Below are positions 17,761 through 27,318 of a stretch of DNA of 39,670 nt, piece after piece. The stretch lies in assembly GCA_030837545.1 (NCBI GenBank), contig JAUPKI010000399.1, positions 1-39,670 of the forward strand. Direction: 5' to 3'. The DNA is from Thermodesulfobacteriota bacterium (GTDB lineage Bacteria > Desulfobacterota > DSM-4660 > Desulfatiglandales > Desulfatiglandaceae). How positions within the stretch are numbered: position 1 is the stretch's first letter; each line of letters starts with the position of its first letter. The notes under the pieces were generated by a model. It ran no database searches. It was given only the letters and a program-made list of their open reading frames with translations, and was not told the DNA's origin. Both the position numbers and the translations under genes were made by a program.

Positions 17761-19066
17761 CCTTTTTGGTTCCGGCCAGTCCTGCAATCATCTTCGCATG
17801 CCTCAAGGCGGCGCCTCGGTTCCTGAGCACCGCCTCCCTCGCACGCTCGCCATATGCCATGACTTCTTCCGGATGGCCGAGGAGCCACAGGACCTTGTCG
17901 GCCAATTCTTCGGGGCTGGAAATCGGCACGCTGGCCTGGGCCGATTCCAACAGATCTCTTGCGTCTAAAAAATCCTCCATGGAAGGGCCATAAAGCACCG
18001 CCTTTCCCCATACGGCCGGCTCTAACGGGTTCTGGCCTCCTAAAGGGACAAGGCTGGCGCCGCAGAAAACGATGGTCGCGACGCTGTAGATCTTGAACAG
18101 TTCGCCGAACGTGTTGATGATGATGACCTTTTCGGTCCGGCCGGCCTTCCCCTTGCCGATCTCCGTCCTCAGTTGACAGCTCAGTCCTCTGCGGTGAACC
18201 ATCTTCAGGATGTCGCCGGTCCGGTCAATATGCCTCGGCACGATCATCAGGATCGTCTCCGGGAAGGCATCGAGCGCCTTCAGATACATATCCAGGATAA
18301 TCTCCTCCTCGCCCTGGCGGGTGCTGCCCGCCACAATCACCCTGTGGGATGCATCCAGATTGAGGGCCTGCCGCACCTCCGTCTCCAGACGCGGGTCCGG
18401 CGCCTGGGCGAGGATGTCATACTTGGCATTCCCGTTGACCTCGATGCGATGGGCGGGGGCGCCCATGGACCGGATGCGCGCCGCATCCTCCTTCGAGATC
18501 ATGCCGAACGCATCCACATTCTTGAGGACTCCCTTAAAGAAGGGGCGCAGCCTGAGGTATCCGTCAATGGATCTCACCGAGATTCTGCCGTTGATCAGGG
18601 CGGTCCGAATTCTTAGACGCCGCGCCTCCAGGACCCAGGTTGGCCAGATTTCCGTTTCGAGAAAGACCATGACATTTGGTCTCACGCGGCCAAGGGCGAT
18701 GCGAAAACAGGCGATGAAATCCACCGGGGCGTACACCACGGGGATGTCTTCCCCGAAACGTTCCTCTGCCAGTGCCCGGCCGTGTTCCGTCATGGTTGAG
18801 ACAAGGACGGAGCACGTTGGCATGATCTGGCGCAACGCGCCGATGATCGATTCCGCCACCCTGACCTCGCCCAGAGAGACCGCATGGATCCAGATCGTGG
18901 GTCTGCGATTCAGGCGTCGAAGTGCCTCACTGGGGATGAGTCCCAGACGTTCCTTGAGATGCCGGCGGTATCGTCCGGTAATGCCGGTGTATATCAGGAA
19001 AAGGGGGAGCAGCAACAGGAAGAAGACTCCAGTCAGACCGACATAGATGCCATACAGCAGACCCAT
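17726..19066 (-). CDS. waaA: 3-deoxy-D-manno-octulosonic acid transferase
   Basis: RPTIWIHAVSLGEV, FLETEIWPTWVLEARRL, VAGSTRQGEEE, GGQNPLEPAVWGKAVLYGPSM; alternative start at 19102. Confidence 0.93.
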   Translation of the reverse strand: MGLLYGIYVGLTGVFFLLLLPLFLIYTGITGRYRRHLKERLGLIPSEALRRLNRRPTIWIHAVSLGEVRVAESIIGALRQIMPTCSVLVSTMTEHGRALAEERFGEDIPVVYAPVDFIACFRIALGRVRPNVMVFLETEIWPTWVLEARRLRIRTALINGRISVRSIDGYLRLRPFFKGVLKNVDAFGMISKEDAARIRSMGAPAHRIEVNGNAKYDILAQAPDPRLETEVRQALNLDASHRVIVAGSTRQGEEEIILDMYLKALDAFPETILMIVPRHIDRTGDILKMVHRRGLSCQLRTEIGKGKAGRTEKVIIINTFGELFKIYSVATIVFCGASLVPLGGQNPLEPAVWGKAVLYGPSMEDFLDARDLLESAQASVPISSPEELADKVLWLLGHPEEVMAYGERAREAVLRNRGAALRHAKMIAGLAGTKKASRQDAKTPSF

Positions 19067-19288
19067 TCCCGAATATCCCCTCCTCCCTGAAGTGGATGAC
19101 ATTAGACCATCCAGGCGTCTTCCGTCAAACTTTTTCAGTGACGTCCGCCTGTTAATTTGGTAATAGAAGAACCGGTATGTGCTGTTGGGTTTCGCTCCGC
19201 GCTACCCAACCCACAAGCTGCGGTCGGGGGCACACGGCGGGTGACCATACCTGCAGGAGCCGGGTTGATACGCGGCAGCTCGGGCGCC

Positions 19289-19333
19289 AACCCAATAAAC
19301 CCAACGAACCCAGCAAACTCAAGTAACCCAGCT
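19289..19333 (+). repeat. 9-bp tandem repeat (aacccannn)x5
   Basis: aacccaata aacccaacg aacccagca aactcaagt aacccagct. Confidence 0.85.
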
Positions 19334-19350
19334 TTGCATGAGGTGCCTAT

Positions 19351-20727
19351 ATGACCTTTGAAAAGCATATCCTCTGTATCGGGGCAGGCTATGTGGGCGG
19401 CCCTACCATGGCTATGATCGCCTTCAAGTGCCCCCAGTACAAGGTGACCGTCGTGGATATCAATCCCGATCGGATCGCCGAGTGGAATTCAGACCAACTT
19501 CCCATCTATGAGCCCGGCCTGGATGAGATCGTCAAGGCCAGAAGGGGAAAGAACCTCTTCTTCAGCACGGAGGTCGAGCAGGGGATCCGGGAATCTGAAA
19601 TCATCTTTGTCAGCGTCAACACCCCTACCAAGACCTTCGGGGCCGGGGCCGGGATGGCGGCCGACCTTCAGTACTGGGACAAGACCGCCAGACAGATACG
19701 GGCATACGCCCAATCCAACAAGATCATCGTGGAGAAGAGCACCCTCCCGGTGAAGACCGCCCAGGCCATGAAACGGATTCTGACGTGCGAGGATAACGGC
19801 ATCCGGTTCGATGTCCTCTCCAATCCGGAGTTTCTGGCCGAGGGCACGGCCATCAGGGATCTGGAGGCACCGGACCGGGTCCTCATCGGATCGACAGTGA
19901 CGCCCAACGGGCTCAGGGCACGGGATGTCCTGGTGGAGATCTACGCCAACTGGGTGCATAGAGACCGGATCATCACCTCCAACATCTGGAGCAGCGAGCT
20001 GTCCAAGTTAGTGGCCAACGCCTTTCTGGCCCAGAGGATCTCTTCCATCAATTCCATATCGGCCCTCTGTGAGAAGGCCGATGCGGACATCGAGGAGGTC
20101 GCCCGGGCCGTGGGCATGGACAGCCGGGTGGGGAGCCGGTTCCTGAATGCCAGCGTCGGATTCGGAGGATCGTGCTTCAAGAAGGACATCCTCAATCTGG
20201 TCTATCTCTGCCGCTATTACGATCTCAAGGAGGTGGCCGATTACTGGGAGGGGGTTGTCCGGATCAACGATTATCAGAAAGAGCGCTTCATGCTCAAGAT
20301 GCTGGACGCCCTGTTCAACACGCTGGCCGACAAAAAGGTCTGCCTCCTTGGGTTTGCCTTCAAGGCCGATACCGGCGACACCCGGGAGAGTCCGGCGATC
20401 TTTGTGGCAAGGCGGTTGGTCGAGGAAAAGGCGCATGTCGTCATCACCGATCCCAAGGCCCTCAAGAATGCCATGAAGGACATGGAGGGGGCCATCGGCA
20501 ACGTTGCCTATGTTGAAGACCCCTATGAGGCTGCCGAAGGGTGCAGCGCCATTGCCGTCATGACCGAGTGGCGGATCTATGCTACCCTTGATTATGAGAG
20601 GATCTACCGGACCATGACCAAACCGGCCTTTATCTTCGACGGCCGAAATATCCTGGATCACCGGAAGCTGTTTGAGATCGGCTTCAATGTCTTTCCGATC
20701 GGCAAGCCCGGCCTGACGCATTTTTAA
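19351..20727 (+). CDS. UDP-glucose 6-dehydrogenase (animal/plant-like type)
   Basis: [79 protein letters not shown]. Confidence 0.95.
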   Translation: MTFEKHILCIGAGYVGGPTMAMIAFKCPQYKVTVVDINPDRIAEWNSDQLPIYEPGLDEIVKARRGKNLFFSTEVEQGIRESEIIFVSVNTPTKTFGAGAGMAADLQYWDKTARQIRAYAQSNKIIVEKSTLPVKTAQAMKRILTCEDNGIRFDVLSNPEFLAEGTAIRDLEAPDRVLIGSTVTPNGLRARDVLVEIYANWVHRDRIITSNIWSSELSKLVANAFLAQRISSINSISALCEKADADIEEVARAVGMDSRVGSRFLNASVGFGGSCFKKDILNLVYLCRYYDLKEVADYWEGVVRINDYQKERFMLKMLDALFNTLADKKVCLLGFAFKADTGDTRESPAIFVARRLVEEKAHVVITDPKALKNAMKDMEGAIGNVAYVEDPYEAAEGCSAIAVMTEWRIYATLDYERIYRTMTKPAFIFDGRNILDHRKLFEIGFNVFPIGKPGLTHF

Positions 20728-20741
20728 AAAGGGGGCCCAAC

Positions 20742-21695
20742 ATGATGCACCATCAGAGACGAATCCTTGTCACCGGCGGGGCAGGATTTTTAGGATCGCA
20801 CCTGTGCGATCGTCTGACCCGGGAGGGGCACGACGTCTTGTGCCTGGATAATTTCTTTACCGGAACCAAGAAAAATATCAGGCATTTGATAGGGCTGCCC
20901 AACTTTGAATTCATCCGCCACGACCTGGTCCATCCCATATTCCTCGAGGTGGATGAGATCTACAACCTGGCCTGTCCCGCGTCTCCCATCCATTATCAGT
21001 ACAACCCGGTCAAGACCGTCAAGACCAGCGTCATGGGGGCCATCCATATGCTGGGCCTTGCCAAGCGGGTCCATGCCAGAATCCTTCAGGCCTCCACCAG
21101 CGAGGTTTACGGCAATCCGACCATCCATCCGCAACCGGAGACCTACTGGGGCAATGTCAATACCATCGGTCCCCGGTCGTGCTACGACGAGGGAAAGCGC
21201 TGCGCCGAAACCCTATTTTTTGACTATCACCGGCAGAACCGGGTCAACATCCGGGTGGTCCGGATCTTCAATACCTACGGCCCCCGAATGGACCCCAACG
21301 ACGGTCGGGTGGTGAGCAACTTTATCGTTCAGGCCTTGACAGGAGAGGACATCACCGTCTATGGGGACGGGTCCCAGACACGCTCCTTCTGTTATGTGGA
21401 TGACCTGATCGAGGGTCTGATCCGGATGATGAACACCCCGGACGATTTCGTGGGTCCCGTGAATCTGGGAAACCCTTCTGAATTCAGCATGCTGGAACTT
21501 GCCGAAGAGATCATCCAACTGACCGGGAGCCGATCCCAGATCGTCTTCAAGCCCCTCCCCCAGGATGACCCCTTGCAGCGCCGGCCGGACATCTCCCTGG
21601 CAAAGAAGCGGCTTGAGTGGGAGCCGAGGATCAAGCTGGAGGAAGGTCTTGAAAAGACCATTGGCTATTTCAAAAATATCCTGGCTCAAAGGTAG
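20742..21695 (+). CDS. UDP-glucuronate decarboxylase (UDP-xylose synthase), SDR family
   Basis: [80 protein letters not shown]. Confidence 0.94.
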   Translation: MMHHQRRILVTGGAGFLGSHLCDRLTREGHDVLCLDNFFTGTKKNIRHLIGLPNFEFIRHDLVHPIFLEVDEIYNLACPASPIHYQYNPVKTVKTSVMGAIHMLGLAKRVHARILQASTSEVYGNPTIHPQPETYWGNVNTIGPRSCYDEGKRCAETLFFDYHRQNRVNIRVVRIFNTYGPRMDPNDGRVVSNFIVQALTGEDITVYGDGSQTRSFCYVDDLIEGLIRMMNTPDDFVGPVNLGNPSEFSMLELAEEIIQLTGSRSQIVFKPLPQDDPLQRRPDISLAKKRLEWEPRIKLEEGLEKTIGYFKNILAQR

Positions 21696-21956
21696 ACGAG
21701 ATCCAAAAACTGAGAAAGAGATGGAAGAGGAATCAGAAAAATGACATGGATTTTTCCAACATCTCCTTTCGAATCTATGGAGGGAATTAAATTTTCACGA
21801 CATAACCAGTCTCGCAACATAAGTAAGGCATATCTCAGGTTTTTGGTGCCCAGAAATCTTTGTGATTTCCCGAAGATTCATCAGTATTTCTTATAGTTGA
21901 TAGACGGAATCACAACGTTGCTCGACCGACCCGGACCGAATGATATCACAGGTTTT

Positions 21957-22295
21957 TTAGCCTGATGTGGCACGTTTGGTCTCTGTTACATTTCGTCTCT
22001 GGGTGGGAATAAGGGAAGGAGGGGTGACAATACACTCAATGCCATCGGCGGTCAGCCGGTCATATAGGTCAAATCCTCCGGGGCTAGCCTCGTAAACGAT
22101 CCGTATGCAATTGCCTCTGAACTGGGAAAGGATCTTCTTGAAGGCGTCATAATTTGGCTTCGAGAGGGTAACGGTCAACACGATTTCCCCGTCCGCTAAC
22201 GCCGTGATGTGCCAGGAACGCTTATGCATGTCTATTCCGATTGAAACTGTTTTTCCTTTGAAATTAATTCTGTTTCTCGTTATTTTAGTAGCCAT
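21957..22295 (-). pseudogene. IS110-family transposase, N-terminal (RuvC-like DEDD) fragment
   Basis: VSIGIDMHKRSWHITAL and VYEASPGGFDLYDRLTADGIECIVTPPSLIP; ends before the expected D-R-R-D-A motif. Confidence 0.8.
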
Positions 22296-22405
22296 GGGAA
22301 GTTCCTCCTTATGTTATTGCCCACCGAACTTCACGGCAATATCATGACATTTTCATCCCCCATCATCACGCCGGCAATCCTTTCGCAGGGACAACTACGC
22401 CGAGC

Positions 22406-24853
22406 TCAATCATTGTTGTGGGTGATCTTGGGCCCGTGGTCTGATTTGAGGTGAACGTCCAGTTGCGGGAAGGATATCTCAATGCCGTTTTCCCTGAAAA
22501 TGCGGGTAATGTGGTACCGAACCTCTGAATCGGCATACCGGTCGGCCCAGCCCTTGATCCATACCCTTAGGGAAAAGACCAGGGTGCTGTCGCCGAAATC
22601 GAGGAACCGGACCCTGGGGGGCGGCATAGACAATACCTTGGGGCTCTGCTTTGCGGCCTCCAGGAGGAGTTCAGTGACCCTTTCCACGTCCGAGCCGTAG
22701 GCCACGCCGACCTTGATTGCCTGCCGGAATTTATGATCCCCGTGGCTCCAGTTGATCATCTTCTGAGAGACCAGGAGGGAATTGGGCACAAAAATCGTGG
22801 CCCCGGAAAAGGTTTGAATCAGGGTGTTGCGAATGGTTACCTTTTTGACATACCCCCTGGTGTCGTCAACCTCCACCAGGTCCCCGGGCTGGATGCTCCT
22901 CCCGAAGAGGAGAATCAGGCCTCCGATGAAGTTGTTGACGATGGTCTGCATGCCGAAGCCGAGACCCACGGAAAGGCCTCCGGCGATCATGGACAGATTC
23001 CTGAACGATATGCCCAAGAGACCGAGGGTTGAAAGGAAGAAGAGAGACCAGAGCACATAGGTGACAATGGAGTCCAGGGACTGGACCGACCCGGGATCCA
23101 GGTCCCGGTAGCGTTCCGGCAGCCTGGCAATGGCTGAACGGGCCAGGGCAATCCCTGCCCGGACGGCAAACAAGAGAGAAAAGATGCAGACAACACGGTA
23201 GAGACTGAATGTGAAGTTGTCCCAGCCTACCCGATATCGGATCACCTCCAGAAAGAGCGCCCCTCCGCCTACAAACGTGAAGACCCAGGCGAAGCTCCCC
23301 AGGAGCAGGGAGATAAAAATCAGGGGAAGTCCCAGGCCCCGTACATTCAAAACCGGAGGGGAACCGGCATCCGTTTTGGGGCCTTCCCAGCGGGCGCCCA
23401 GCCTGGCCAGCCCCGCGCTCAGGCATCGGGCCAGGCGGACATTCAGCCAGAAAAGGAGGAGGAGGACCCCTGAGAGGAGAGACAGATGGCCCCAGCCCAA
23501 CAGGGCCAGAAGGGCCAGGACAGGCATGGCCCAGACCATGATGATCCTCGGCGCATTGGGCCAGCCCTGCCGGCGCGGTGCGGTGCGGTCATAGTACCAG
23601 TAGAGAATCAACAGAGAGGCCGCCCACACCGGGATGAATGTCTGCTCAGGAATGTGAAGGGCCTCCAGAAGGACTGTGCCCGAGACGGCCGCCCAGAGAG
23701 GGGTCAGACTGTGGGGTTGAGATGCCGCATCAGGAAGGAACAGGCGCCTGAGTTCCCTTGAAAGAGAGAGGAGGCCGAAGATAAGGATGACGGTCACGGC
23801 CGTGAAAAAAAACGACGACGGGAATAACCCGGTGGAGGTAATAGCCAATAGAACGCCGAATCCGATGGAGCAGGAGAGGCAGAAGGGTAGACATTTGATG
23901 TCGCTGGAAAGGCCTTCAAACCGCTTCCGTAGCTGCCTGAGGGCCACTACGGAAATCGATGATAGGAAAAGGGAAAACAGGACCGCCTTGGCCCCGAATG
24001 TCAACCATGCCGCTTTCTTGAGATCGACGGGCTCCAGGAGACAGATGCTAAAGTGAGATGTCCATTTCCGGGCGCCGTCCATCCCTTCGGACCATGCTGC
24101 GGCCGTAAAATAGCTGGGCGACCGCTTGAGCAGATGGGTTGCCAGGGCCTGGTTGTACGCATGTTGAACCTGGGCCTGGTCCTTTTTGAGGAGAAGGCCA
24201 AAGGATTCGGCAGGCTTCAGGCCGTTGGTCAGGCTGAGTTTCAGGGATCGAATGCGTGCCTGCAGGGATGCGAGGTCATTGCGATAGGCCTGGGCCTCTG
24301 ACTTCGTGGCGGGTTGCGCCAGGTCTTCGACGGTATCGGAGTCCTGTTCGACCTTCAGGGAGAGGTCTGACAGGGTATCCATGAGACGGTTCAGTCCCGC
24401 ATCAGAGGACTTGAAGGGAGCGACCAGCCGCTCCGTCTCGGCTTCGAACCACCCTATCACCCCTAAAACGTCCCGCAACGCAAGCGGATTTGTTGACGTG
24501 AGATTGAAATAGAACATCAGTTTGTCAAATCTGGATCTCAACAGGTAGAGGCGTTTTTTCATGACGGCCAGCCGGGCCGGCAGGTTCAGGGCCAATTGGT
24601 CCACGCTCCCTGAACCCTCGTCAAGTTCCTGTTGCTGCCTTCTCAGCAGGTCGTTCCAACTCCCTGTATCGGTCCCGGCAGGACCGCAGGCAACGAGAGA
24701 GAGAAAGATGAGAGCTGATGCCAGGATGCACAGGGTGGACCGGGTAGCACAAGGGAGACCTCTGCGCGGGGCGGGCCCCCGTGACCCATCACAGGGAAGG
24801 TTGAAGATGGTCAAGGGCAGGTTTCCCTTGCGTTTGTTGTGGACAACGCTCAT
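22406..24853 (-). CDS. MscS-family mechanosensitive ion channel with large N-terminal region
   Basis: Multiple TM helices then GLSVGLGFGMQTIVNNFIGGLILLFGRSIQPGDLVEVDDTRGYVKKVTIRNTLIQTFSGATIFVPNS. Confidence 0.95.
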   Translation of the reverse strand: MSVVHNKRKGNLPLTIFNLPCDGSRGPAPRRGLPCATRSTLCILASALIFLSLVACGPAGTDTGSWNDLLRRQQQELDEGSGSVDQLALNLPARLAVMKKRLYLLRSRFDKLMFYFNLTSTNPLALRDVLGVIGWFEAETERLVAPFKSSDAGLNRLMDTLSDLSLKVEQDSDTVEDLAQPATKSEAQAYRNDLASLQARIRSLKLSLTNGLKPAESFGLLLKKDQAQVQHAYNQALATHLLKRSPSYFTAAAWSEGMDGARKWTSHFSICLLEPVDLKKAAWLTFGAKAVLFSLFLSSISVVALRQLRKRFEGLSSDIKCLPFCLSCSIGFGVLLAITSTGLFPSSFFFTAVTVILIFGLLSLSRELRRLFLPDAASQPHSLTPLWAAVSGTVLLEALHIPEQTFIPVWAASLLILYWYYDRTAPRRQGWPNAPRIIMVWAMPVLALLALLGWGHLSLLSGVLLLLFWLNVRLARCLSAGLARLGARWEGPKTDAGSPPVLNVRGLGLPLIFISLLLGSFAWVFTFVGGGALFLEVIRYRVGWDNFTFSLYRVVCIFSLLFAVRAGIALARSAIARLPERYRDLDPGSVQSLDSIVTYVLWSLFFLSTLGLLGISFRNLSMIAGGLSVGLGFGMQTIVNNFIGGLILLFGRSIQPGDLVEVDDTRGYVKKVTIRNTLIQTFSGATIFVPNSLLVSQKMINWSHGDHKFRQAIKVGVAYGSDVERVTELLLEAAKQSPKVLSMPPPRVRFLDFGDSTLVFSLRVWIKGWADRYADSEVRYHITRIFRENGIEISFPQLDVHLKSDHGPKITHNND

Positions 24854-24879
24854 GCGAGGCCCTCCCTAATGATTTCTTT

Positions 24880-25431
24880 TCAGGACGTTTCATCGTCTGG
24901 AGATCCTTCGCCCATCATCTGGAACCAGGACCGCATATAGTGAAGGCCTGATGCAATGGTTAATACCCCGGTGGCCAAATAGAAGATGGGAATGATGCCG
25001 GAAAAAAGATGAAAATGATTTCCGGCAATCACCATAAACACCGTCGCAAGCTGGAGGCAGGTGGTTAGCTTGCTTAATATCGAGGGCTTGATGACGATGT
25101 CCTGTTTCGTTAAGAAGAGGATCAATACGCCTAAGAGGATCAGAATATCCCGTGTAATGACCGTCACCGTCAACCAGGGGGGGATGAAACCCCTGGCCGC
25201 AAGGACCACAAAGGCTGCAATGAGAAGAAACTTGTCCGCCAGGGGGTCGAGATAGGACCCGAGTTTGCTCTTCTGGTTGAGGAGCCTGGCCAGCAGGCCG
25301 TCAGCCCCGTCGCTCAGGCCCGCCAGGATGAAGACGGTCAGCGCCTCCAGGAACCTCTCATTGATCAGATAGATAACGAAAATGGGGACCAGGATGATGC
25401 GTAGGGTGGTGATCAGGTTGGGGATGGTCAT
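24880..25431 (-). CDS. pgsA: CDP-alcohol phosphatidyltransferase (PgsA-like)
   Basis: IPNLITTLRIILVPIF and DGADGLLARLLNQKSKLGSYLDPLADK. The usual DGxxAR...G...D...D motif is met. Confidence 0.88.
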   Translation of the reverse strand: MTIPNLITTLRIILVPIFVIYLINERFLEALTVFILAGLSDGADGLLARLLNQKSKLGSYLDPLADKFLLIAAFVVLAARGFIPPWLTVTVITRDILILLGVLILFLTKQDIVIKPSILSKLTTCLQLATVFMVIAGNHFHLFSGIIPIFYLATGVLTIASGLHYMRSWFQMMGEGSPDDETS

Positions 25432-25572
25432 GGCAGAGGGTCACTCAAGGTTAAACCCAATCGCTTGGGCCTGGGTCTGATCCAGGCGGAATGGAAAGGG
25501 GCGTTTCTGCCGATAGGCACGGGAAAAAGGGGCGCCGAGGAGCAGAAAAAGGCTAAGGGCAAAAAAACGATT

Positions 25573-26163
25573 CTATCTGGACGAGGGCAATGACTTGAGC
25601 TCATTTTCAGACTCCGAGACGAGCCCGTTGTTGATCTCCAAAACCTTTTTAAACGCCGTCTCCGCTTCCAATGGCTGATTGGCCTTCTTATAGGCGATGC
25701 CCATATAGAAATAAGCATCAGGCAGATCTTGCTGGTAGTGCAGGGCATCCGAGAACCGCGCTTTCACCTTCTCCAACCAGAGGTCTCCCTGCTCCATGGT
25801 ATACAGGCGCATAAATCCGACGTAAGCCAAGGCCTCCTCCCTGTTCGTGTCGGCTGTGTCTCTGGCCTTGCGCATGGATTCAAGGGCGGCTTCGAATTGG
25901 TTCTCCCTGCCGTACGTCAGGCCCAAACCCCGATGCGCATTGGAGTCGTTGGGATTGAGTTGAAGGGCCAGCTCGAATTCCCTCTTGGCATCCGACAGGT
26001 AGTTCTTGCTGAGCAGTTTCAGGCCGCTTGACACATGATGTTCCGCGGTGTCCAACACGCTCTCAGGGATCCGCGGCTTGGGTGAACAGCCCACGAAAAA
26101 GCAGGGGGCCAGGAAAAAAACAGCCACCATGGTTCGAAGAATGCTGCAGTTGATGACATCCAT
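25573..26163 (-). CDS. TPR-repeat lipoprotein
   Basis: Lipobox FFVGC after signal peptide; TPR-like repeats NPNDSNAHRGLGLTYGRENQFEAALESM; RBS ggaggg before ATG at 26163. Confidence 0.8.
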   Translation of the reverse strand: MDVINCSILRTMVAVFFLAPCFFVGCSPKPRIPESVLDTAEHHVSSGLKLLSKNYLSDAKREFELALQLNPNDSNAHRGLGLTYGRENQFEAALESMRKARDTADTNREEALAYVGFMRLYTMEQGDLWLEKVKARFSDALHYQQDLPDAYFYMGIAYKKANQPLEAETAFKKVLEINNGLVSESENELKSLPSSR

Positions 26164-26266
26164 CAGGATCCCTCCAGTGAAAGGCCATTCCGGACCGCTT
26201 CCCGAGTCTCTGGTCGAATGCCCAGATTTCCTCTCCATTTTGCCATAGAGGATACCTATCAGAAAG

Positions 26267-27202
26267 TCAAGCGGTTTCAGAGAGAAATGACGTGACCATA
26301 TCTAATACCATGTCGATCGCATCAGGGTCAACCCATATGACGTTGGGTTCCGCCCTGAACCATGTGAGCTGTCGCTTGGCATATCGCCGGGTATCTCTCT
26401 TGAGGGCCTCGATGGCCTCTGTAAAGGACAACTCTCCCTGTAAATGACGGACCATATGTCTGTACCCGATCGCCTTCATGGATTTGAGATCAGGAGAATA
26501 CCCCTGGTTCAGCAGGTTACGGGTCTCTTTCAGGAGGCCCATGTCCGCCATCTTCAGGGTTCTCTCATTGATGCGATGGTAGAGCGTCTTCCTCTCCACG
26601 TCCAGGCAGATCTTCAGGGCGTCGGGTGACGGGTCCCTGAATCCATGCCCTTTCATGAGATCCGAGGAAAGTCGATTGGAAAGGTAAATGATTTCGAGGG
26701 CCCTGATGATCCGTATCCGGTCGTTGGGGTGGATTGCAGCCCCTGATTGGGGGTCGAGATCCCTGAGTCTGTCATGGAGTCTGAGGGGTCCGTGCCTGTC
26801 ACATTCCTTCCGCAACGTCTCCCTCAGGTCCGGATTCGACGGGGGGGCCTTCATGAGCCCTCCGAGAAGGGCGCGGATATAAAGCCCTGTGCCGCCTACG
26901 ACCATGCATGCCCTCCCTCTTGAACAAATGTCAGCGATAATCGGAATGGCCTTGCGACGGTAGATCGCGGCGTTGAAGGGCTCGTCAGGATTGACCACGT
27001 CTAACAGGTGGTGGGGAACCCCCTTCTGTTCTTCGAGGGTCGGCTTGGCCGTGCCGATATCCATCCCCCGATAGACCTGCATGGAATCGGCATTGACGAT
27101 TTCTCCTGACAGAGAATGGGCCAGGTCCACGGCGAACCCGCTCTTGCCGCTGGCGGTCGGGCCTGCAATGACAACGATCTTAGGCCGCCTTTCGTTGGAC
27201 AT
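26267..27202 (-). CDS. miaA: tRNA dimethylallyltransferase
   Basis: VIAGPTASGKSGFAVDLA, VNADSMQVYRGMDIGTAKP, GGTGLYIRALL, DTRRYAKRQLTWFR. Confidence 0.97.
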   Translation of the reverse strand: MSNERRPKIVVIAGPTASGKSGFAVDLAHSLSGEIVNADSMQVYRGMDIGTAKPTLEEQKGVPHHLLDVVNPDEPFNAAIYRRKAIPIIADICSRGRACMVVGGTGLYIRALLGGLMKAPPSNPDLRETLRKECDRHGPLRLHDRLRDLDPQSGAAIHPNDRIRIIRALEIIYLSNRLSSDLMKGHGFRDPSPDALKICLDVERKTLYHRINERTLKMADMGLLKETRNLLNQGYSPDLKSMKAIGYRHMVRHLQGELSFTEAIEALKRDTRRYAKRQLTWFRAEPNVIWVDPDAIDMVLDMVTSFLSETA

Positions 27203-27280
27203 GGTATCCCGCTGACATGAAAAGAGGTTCAGAGGTTTACAAGTTCAGAGGTTCAGGGTTGAGTGGTTGCGTTTCCCACA

Positions 27281-27318
27281 TTCGATGTTGGACGTTCGGT
27301 GTTGGATGTTCGATGGTT
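27281..27318. repeat. degenerate 14-bp tandem repeat (ttcgatgttggacg) abutting mutL stop
   Basis: ttcgatgttggacg ttcggtgttggatg ttcgatggtt. Confidence 0.75.

Noticed and set aside
18210-19046. 278-aa + strand ORF
   Set aside because: Antisense to waaA; Arg/Ser-rich spurious translation with no family signal
19157-19354. 65-aa ORF ending in NPINPTNPANSSNP
   Set aside because: The Asn-Pro pattern is the translation of the 9-bp DNA repeat, not a likely protein
21700-21956. Possible decayed coding remnant on the minus strand (…FLGTKNLRYALLMLRDWLCRENLIPS…)
   Set aside because: Contains stops upstream and could not be assigned to a family
22296-22405. Possible IS110 bridge RNA upstream of the transposase remnant
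   Set aside because: Gap is short, the transposase is truncated, and no convincing paired-loop structure could be established by eye
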